Source: Lachnospiraceae bacterium
Lineage (GTDB): Bacteria > Bacillota > Clostridia > Lachnospirales > Lachnospiraceae
Reading direction: 5' to 3'
Length of the DNA stretch: 28,121 bases
Assembly: GCA_004556655.1 (NCBI GenBank)
Contig: SFGF01000048.1
Location: 1 to 28,121, forward strand
Shown here: positions 25,304 through 28,121 of the stretch, one piece after another
Layout: the number at the start of each line of letters is the position of its first letter
Numbering within the stretch: position 1 is the first letter of the stretch
Notes under the pieces: model-generated
Databases searched by the model: none
What the model was told of the DNA's origin: nothing
What the model saw: the letters and a program-made list of their open reading frames with translations, nothing else
Made by a program: the position numbers and the translations under genes

Positions 25304-25920
25304 AAAATCCACTTCACTATCAATTATCCGAATATGACTGCGGGCCTACTGCTATGCTGAATACTGTCAGTTTTCTGCTTGAACGAGAGGAAATTTCTCC
25401 TGTTATAATACGAAATATCATGCTGTACTGTCTTGACAGCTACAACGGTGAGGGGATTATGGGAAAGAGCGGTACATCCAGCGTTGCCATGATGTTTCTC
25501 AGTAACTGGCTGAATGGTTACGGAAAAATCGGGCAGTTGCCTATATCAAGCAGATACCTTTCGGGGAAAAGTGTCCGAATCGGGAAAGAAAGCCTGATCA
25601 ATGATGCACTTTGCCGGGGTGGGGCAGTGGTTATCCGTGTGTTGTATGACTGTGGTCATTATGTATTACTGACAGGAGTACGGAAAGATAAAATTCTGAT
25701 GTTCGATCCGTACTATTCAGAAAATGCATTAGACCTGCCCGGAATCATCAGGGTGGATGATCAACCGTTCCGATATAATCGGATCGTGGATGAAAAATGT
25801 TTCAACAGAGAATCGACAGAACTTTATGCATTAGGACCAGTGGATGACAGAGAAGCGGTTATTATATTTAATGAGAGGACGAGAAAGACAGAAGAAGAGA
25901 CAATCGAATATTTTATCTAA
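25300..25920 (+). CDS. Peptidase C39-like cysteine protease-fold protein
   Basis: A 206-residue protein with a papain/C39-like catalytic set: Cys14 in YDCGPTAML, His120 in CGHYVLLTGV and Asp136 in MFDPYY. No transporter domain or signal peptide is attached, so it is not a standard bacteriocin exporter; it appears cytoplasmic. ATG 25300 overlaps the malY stop (ATGA) and has GGAGGAGG at 25287-25294; the longer upstream reading lacks support. Tight coupling with a C-S lyase suggests it belongs to the same pathway, perhaps cleaving a peptide or amide bond in a thiol compound. The substrate is unknown, and a terminator follows. Confidence 0.8.
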   Translation: MKNPLHYQLSEYDCGPTAMLNTVSFLLEREEISPVIIRNIMLYCLDSYNGEGIMGKSGTSSVAMMFLSNWLNGYGKIGQLPISSRYLSGKSVRIGKESLINDALCRGGAVVIRVLYDCGHYVLLTGVRKDKILMFDPYYSENALDLPGIIRVDDQPFRYNRIVDEKCFNRESTELYALGPVDDREAVIIFNERTRKTEEETIEYFI

Positions 25921-25921
25921 A

Positions 25922-25955
25922 GCATACCTGGATAGTTTTTAAAACATACTATTCA
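25922..25955 (+). terminator. Terminator of the thiol cluster
   Basis: CATACCTG (25923-25930) pairs with CAGGTATG (25944-25951), the stem extends inward through ATAGT/ACTAT, and TTTT follows. It separates the thiol cluster from the transporter locus. Confidence 0.8.
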
Positions 25956-25997
25956 GGTATGTTTTAAAATAAATACAATTTATTTGTTGAAATTTAA

Positions 25998-26025
25998 TTG
26001 ACAGGTAAAAAAGTTGTGTTATAAC
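25998..26025 (+). promoter_or_regulatory. Promoter of the transporter locus
   Basis: TTGACA (25998-26003), 16 bp spacer, TATAAC (26020-26025), followed by an AGAGGTGAG ribosome site. The leader is about 35 nt, so no S-box (SAM) riboswitch or T-box fits here. Confidence 0.7.
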
Positions 26026-26064
26026 TTATTAATTCGATAGGAAATATAAGAAAGAGGTGAGAAA

Positions 26065-27357
26065 TTGGATATCGGTTTCATAAAAGAGTATTTTCCAATG
26101 TACGTGGACGCTGCAAAACTGACACTTCGTTTGGGAATTACAGGAATTCTTTTTTCTATGGCTGTCGGACTTATATGTTCCCTGATTGAATATTACAGGA
26201 TTCCTCTGTTAAGGCAGGTAACAGCTTTTTATATAGAATTGTCCAGAAATACACCGCTTCTTGTACAATTATTCTTCCTTTATTTTGGTTTGCCGAAGAT
26301 AGGAATTATGCTCAGCTCAGAGTGCTGTGCAGTGATTGGATTAAGTTTTCTGGGAGGAAGTTATATGGCAGAAGCGTTCCGCAGCGGTTTGGAGACGATT
26401 GAAAAAGGTCAGGTGGAGTCAGCACTTGCTTTAGGGTTAACCCACCCACAGGCTATGCGGTATGTAGTTTTTCCACAGGCACTGGCAGAAGAGCAGTTCT
26501 TCCACGAAGATTATAAAGCAACACTGGAACCCGTATATGGTACAGAGGTTGATATTGACAGTCTGGTAGTAGAAGGCGGCGTTGTTGAGGAGCAGAGTGC
26601 AGAAGGTGAACCAGCAGAGGAAAAAGGAACAATTACCATTGCAGCTTCAGCAACACCTCATGCGGAGATTCTGGAACAGGCGAAGCCGATCCTTGCAAAA
26701 GAAGGCTGGAATTTGGAAGTGACGGTATTTGATGATTATGTTCAGCCAAATCTGGTGGTGGAGAATGATGAATTTGATGCCAACTATTTTCAGCATATTC
26801 CATATCTGGAAGATTTTAATGAAAATAACGGAACGCATTTGGTAAATGCAGGAGGAATCCATTATGAGCCTTTTGGTATTTATCCGGGAACAAAAGATTC
26901 TCTGGACAAACTGGAAGATGGTGATGTGATTGCAGTTCCGAACGATACCACGAATGAGGCAAGAGCCCTTCTGCTTTTGGAGGCAAATGGAGTAATTACT
27001 TTGAAAGGAGATGCAGGTCTGGCAGCAACCGTAAAAGATATTGAGAAGAATCCGAAAAATATCCAGATTCAGGAACTGGAAGCGGCACAGGTATCCCGAG
27101 TGAAAGATGAAGTGGCATTTGTGGTATTGAATGGCAACTATGCACTGCAGGCAGGATTCTCTGTTGCAAAGGATTCCGTTGCCTATGAAAAATCAGATTC
27201 TGAAGCTGCAAAGACCTATGTAAATGTAATTGCGGTAAAGGAAGGCAATGAAAATGAAGAGAAAATTCAGGCTCTTGTAAATGTATTAAAATCAGATGAA
27301 ATAAAAAAATATATCACAGGAACGTACGATGGAGCGGTAATACCGTTCGAAGAATAA
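26065..27357 (+). pseudogene. Chimera: amino acid ABC permease N-terminus fused to MetQ-like binding domain
   Basis: The 430-residue open frame joins two unrelated parts. Residues 1 to about 140 are the N-terminal two-thirds of a polar amino acid ABC permease (TLRLG, ELSRNTPLLVQLFFLYFGLP, EAFRSGLETIEKGQVESALALG), stopping just after the EAA loop at YVVFPQA. From about residue 190 (GTITIAASATPHAEIL) it is a MetQ/NlpA-type methionine-binding domain (FDDYVQPN, DANYFQHIPYLEDF, HYEPFGIYPG). The MetQ part lacks its signal peptide and lipobox Cys. Because the EAA loop is cytoplasmic and no later helix is seen, the binding domain would face the cytoplasm. This looks like an in-frame deletion or a misassembly, not a working protein. 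The TTG start has AGAGGTGAG upstream. A genuine fusion is possible but less likely. Confidence 0.65.
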
Positions 27358-27399
27358 TCAATGAGAGAATACGGGACATAGTCCGTACCTGTGAACTCC

Positions 27400-27434
27400 G
27401 GGATGCTGTATAAATGTGCGGCATCCCCATTTTT
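27400..27434 (+). terminator. Terminator-like hairpin between metQ-like and metN-like genes
   Basis: GGGATGC (27400-27406) pairs with GCATCCC (27421-27427), followed by CA and five T. The stem is short with a 14-nt loop, so it may attenuate transcription into metN more than stop it. Confidence 0.5.
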
Positions 27435-27467
27435 GATAATAGCTGGGATAGCAGGAGGAATAAAAGA

Positions 27468-28106
27468 ATGGAACCTATGATAAGGGTAGAGCATTTGAAT
27501 AAAGTATTCCAATCATCGGCGGGAAATGTTATTGCAGCCGATGATATCAGCTTTTCTATTGAAAGGGGTGATATCTTTGGAATCATCGGTCTGTCAGGAG
27601 CAGGAAAAAGCACATTAGTACGGTGCCTGAATCTGCTGGAACGACCGTCATCCGGTAATATATATATAGGAGAAAAGAGTCTGCTGAATCTTTCGGAAAA
27701 AGAACTTCGTATGCAAAGGCAGAAAATTGGAATGATTTTTCAGCATTTTAATCTACTGATGCAGAGAAATGTATTGGATAATGTCTGCTTTCCGCTGGAA
27801 ATTGCCGGTATAAATAAAAGAAAGGCAAGAGAACGCGCACTTGAAATGTTAAGGACCGTGGGTTTGGAAGACAAAGCAAAAGCCTATCCATCTCAGCTGT
27901 CAGGCGGTCAGAAACAAAGAGTTGCAATCGCACGCGTACTGGCCGGCAATCCGGAGATAGTGCTTTGTGATGAGGCAACCAGTGCGTTGGATCCTCAGAC
28001 AACAAAATCAATTTTGTCTCTGCTTGAGTTTCCGCAGTCTTATCCACAAGGCACTAAATCTGTTGCATTGAATATACACAACTTTCAAAAAATGCCCCAA
28101 ATATAA
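27468..28106 (+). pseudogene. metN: MetN-like ABC transporter ATPase, cut by the right repeat
   Basis: Residues 1-185 are a methionine-type ABC ATPase: Walker A GLSGAGKST, Q-loop FQHFNLL, signature LSGGQKQR, Walker B IVLCDEATSALD. From base 28023 the frame runs into the 97-bp repeat, adding 27 unrelated residues before a stop at 28106. The H-loop and C-terminal NIL domain (MetN is normally about 340 residues) are missing, so the product should be inactive. ATG 27468 follows AGGAGG at 27453-27458. A metI permease would be expected downstream, outside the window. Confidence 0.85.
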
Positions 28107-28119
28107 GGAATCCTGTTCC
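28023..28119. repeat. Right copy of the 97-bp inverted repeat
   Basis: Reverse complement of 1-97 with 7 mismatches. It begins exactly where homology to MetN ends, which identifies 28023 as the element's outer boundary. The two copies differ, so they are separate element copies in opposite orientation. Confidence 0.75.
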
Positions 28120-28121
28120 TT

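Noticed and set aside
1..28121. The whole window as a composite transposon
   Set aside because: Flanking repeats fit this formally, but a long run of metabolic and housekeeping-type genes and a host gene cut by the right repeat fit independent element insertions and contig breaks better; kept only as an alternative.

Overview
The window looks like chromosomal DNA of a low-to-mid GC, Gram-positive gut anaerobe of the Clostridia, most likely Lachnospiraceae (Blautia/Dorea/Ruminococcus-like). Grounds: purine-rich Shine-Dalgarno sites before almost every gene, sigma-A promoters with 16-17 bp spacing, a T-box leader, a K+-dependent membrane pyrophosphatase, and a selenium-dependent molybdenum hydroxylase (SDMH) cluster. 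The organism call is inference; no rRNA or tRNA is present. I see no CRISPR array, prophage or intact transposase.

Layout. (1) Positions 1-97 and 28023-28119 are inverted copies of one 97-bp sequence (7 mismatches), probably the same end of an insertion element. The right copy cuts a metN-like gene. (2) 108-12315 is a plus-strand purine/selenium/molybdenum block: an NCS2 purine permease, then a Se/S carrier-like protein, a SufS/CsdB-like PLP enzyme, YedF, SelD, YqeB, a YqeC-XdhC fusion, a MoaE-MocA fusion, the three hydroxylase subunits (FAD, 2Fe-2S, molybdopterin) and xanthine phosphoribosyltransferase. The simplest reading is uptake of a purine, hydroxylation by an enzyme carrying a labile selenium cofactor, and salvage of xanthine to XMP. 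(3) 12354-14922 holds a Y-family DNA polymerase with its YolD-like partner and a flavin reductase-like protein. (4) 15006-18017 (minus strand) holds a CstA transporter behind a T-box leader whose specifier reads as GUC (Val), and a TrmH/SpoU RNA methyltransferase. (5) 18181-20358 is a K+-dependent membrane pyrophosphatase, divergent from the methyltransferase with clear back-to-back promoters.

(6) 20360-20645 is a 286-bp, highly self-complementary intergenic element (perfect 31-bp inverted repeat extended by imperfect outer arms, with smaller hairpins inside); it is a MITE-like element or a structured RNA. (7) 20754-25920 is a thiol/sulfur amino acid cluster: glutamate-cysteine ligase without a glutathione synthetase domain, an EgtC/YafJ-like class II amidotransferase, a Cys/Met-metabolism PLP enzyme, a MalY/PatB C-S lyase and a C39-like cysteine peptidase. 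The combination suggests a gamma-glutamylcysteine-based pathway that I cannot name. (8) 26065-28106 is a damaged amino acid/methionine ABC transporter locus: a permease N-terminus fused in frame to a MetQ-like domain without signal peptide, followed by a truncated MetN.

Most promising points: the gamma-glutamyl thiol cluster, the 286-bp palindromic element, the domain-permuted YqeC-XdhC fusion, the T-box on cstA, and the permease-MetQ chimera with its flanking inverted repeats.
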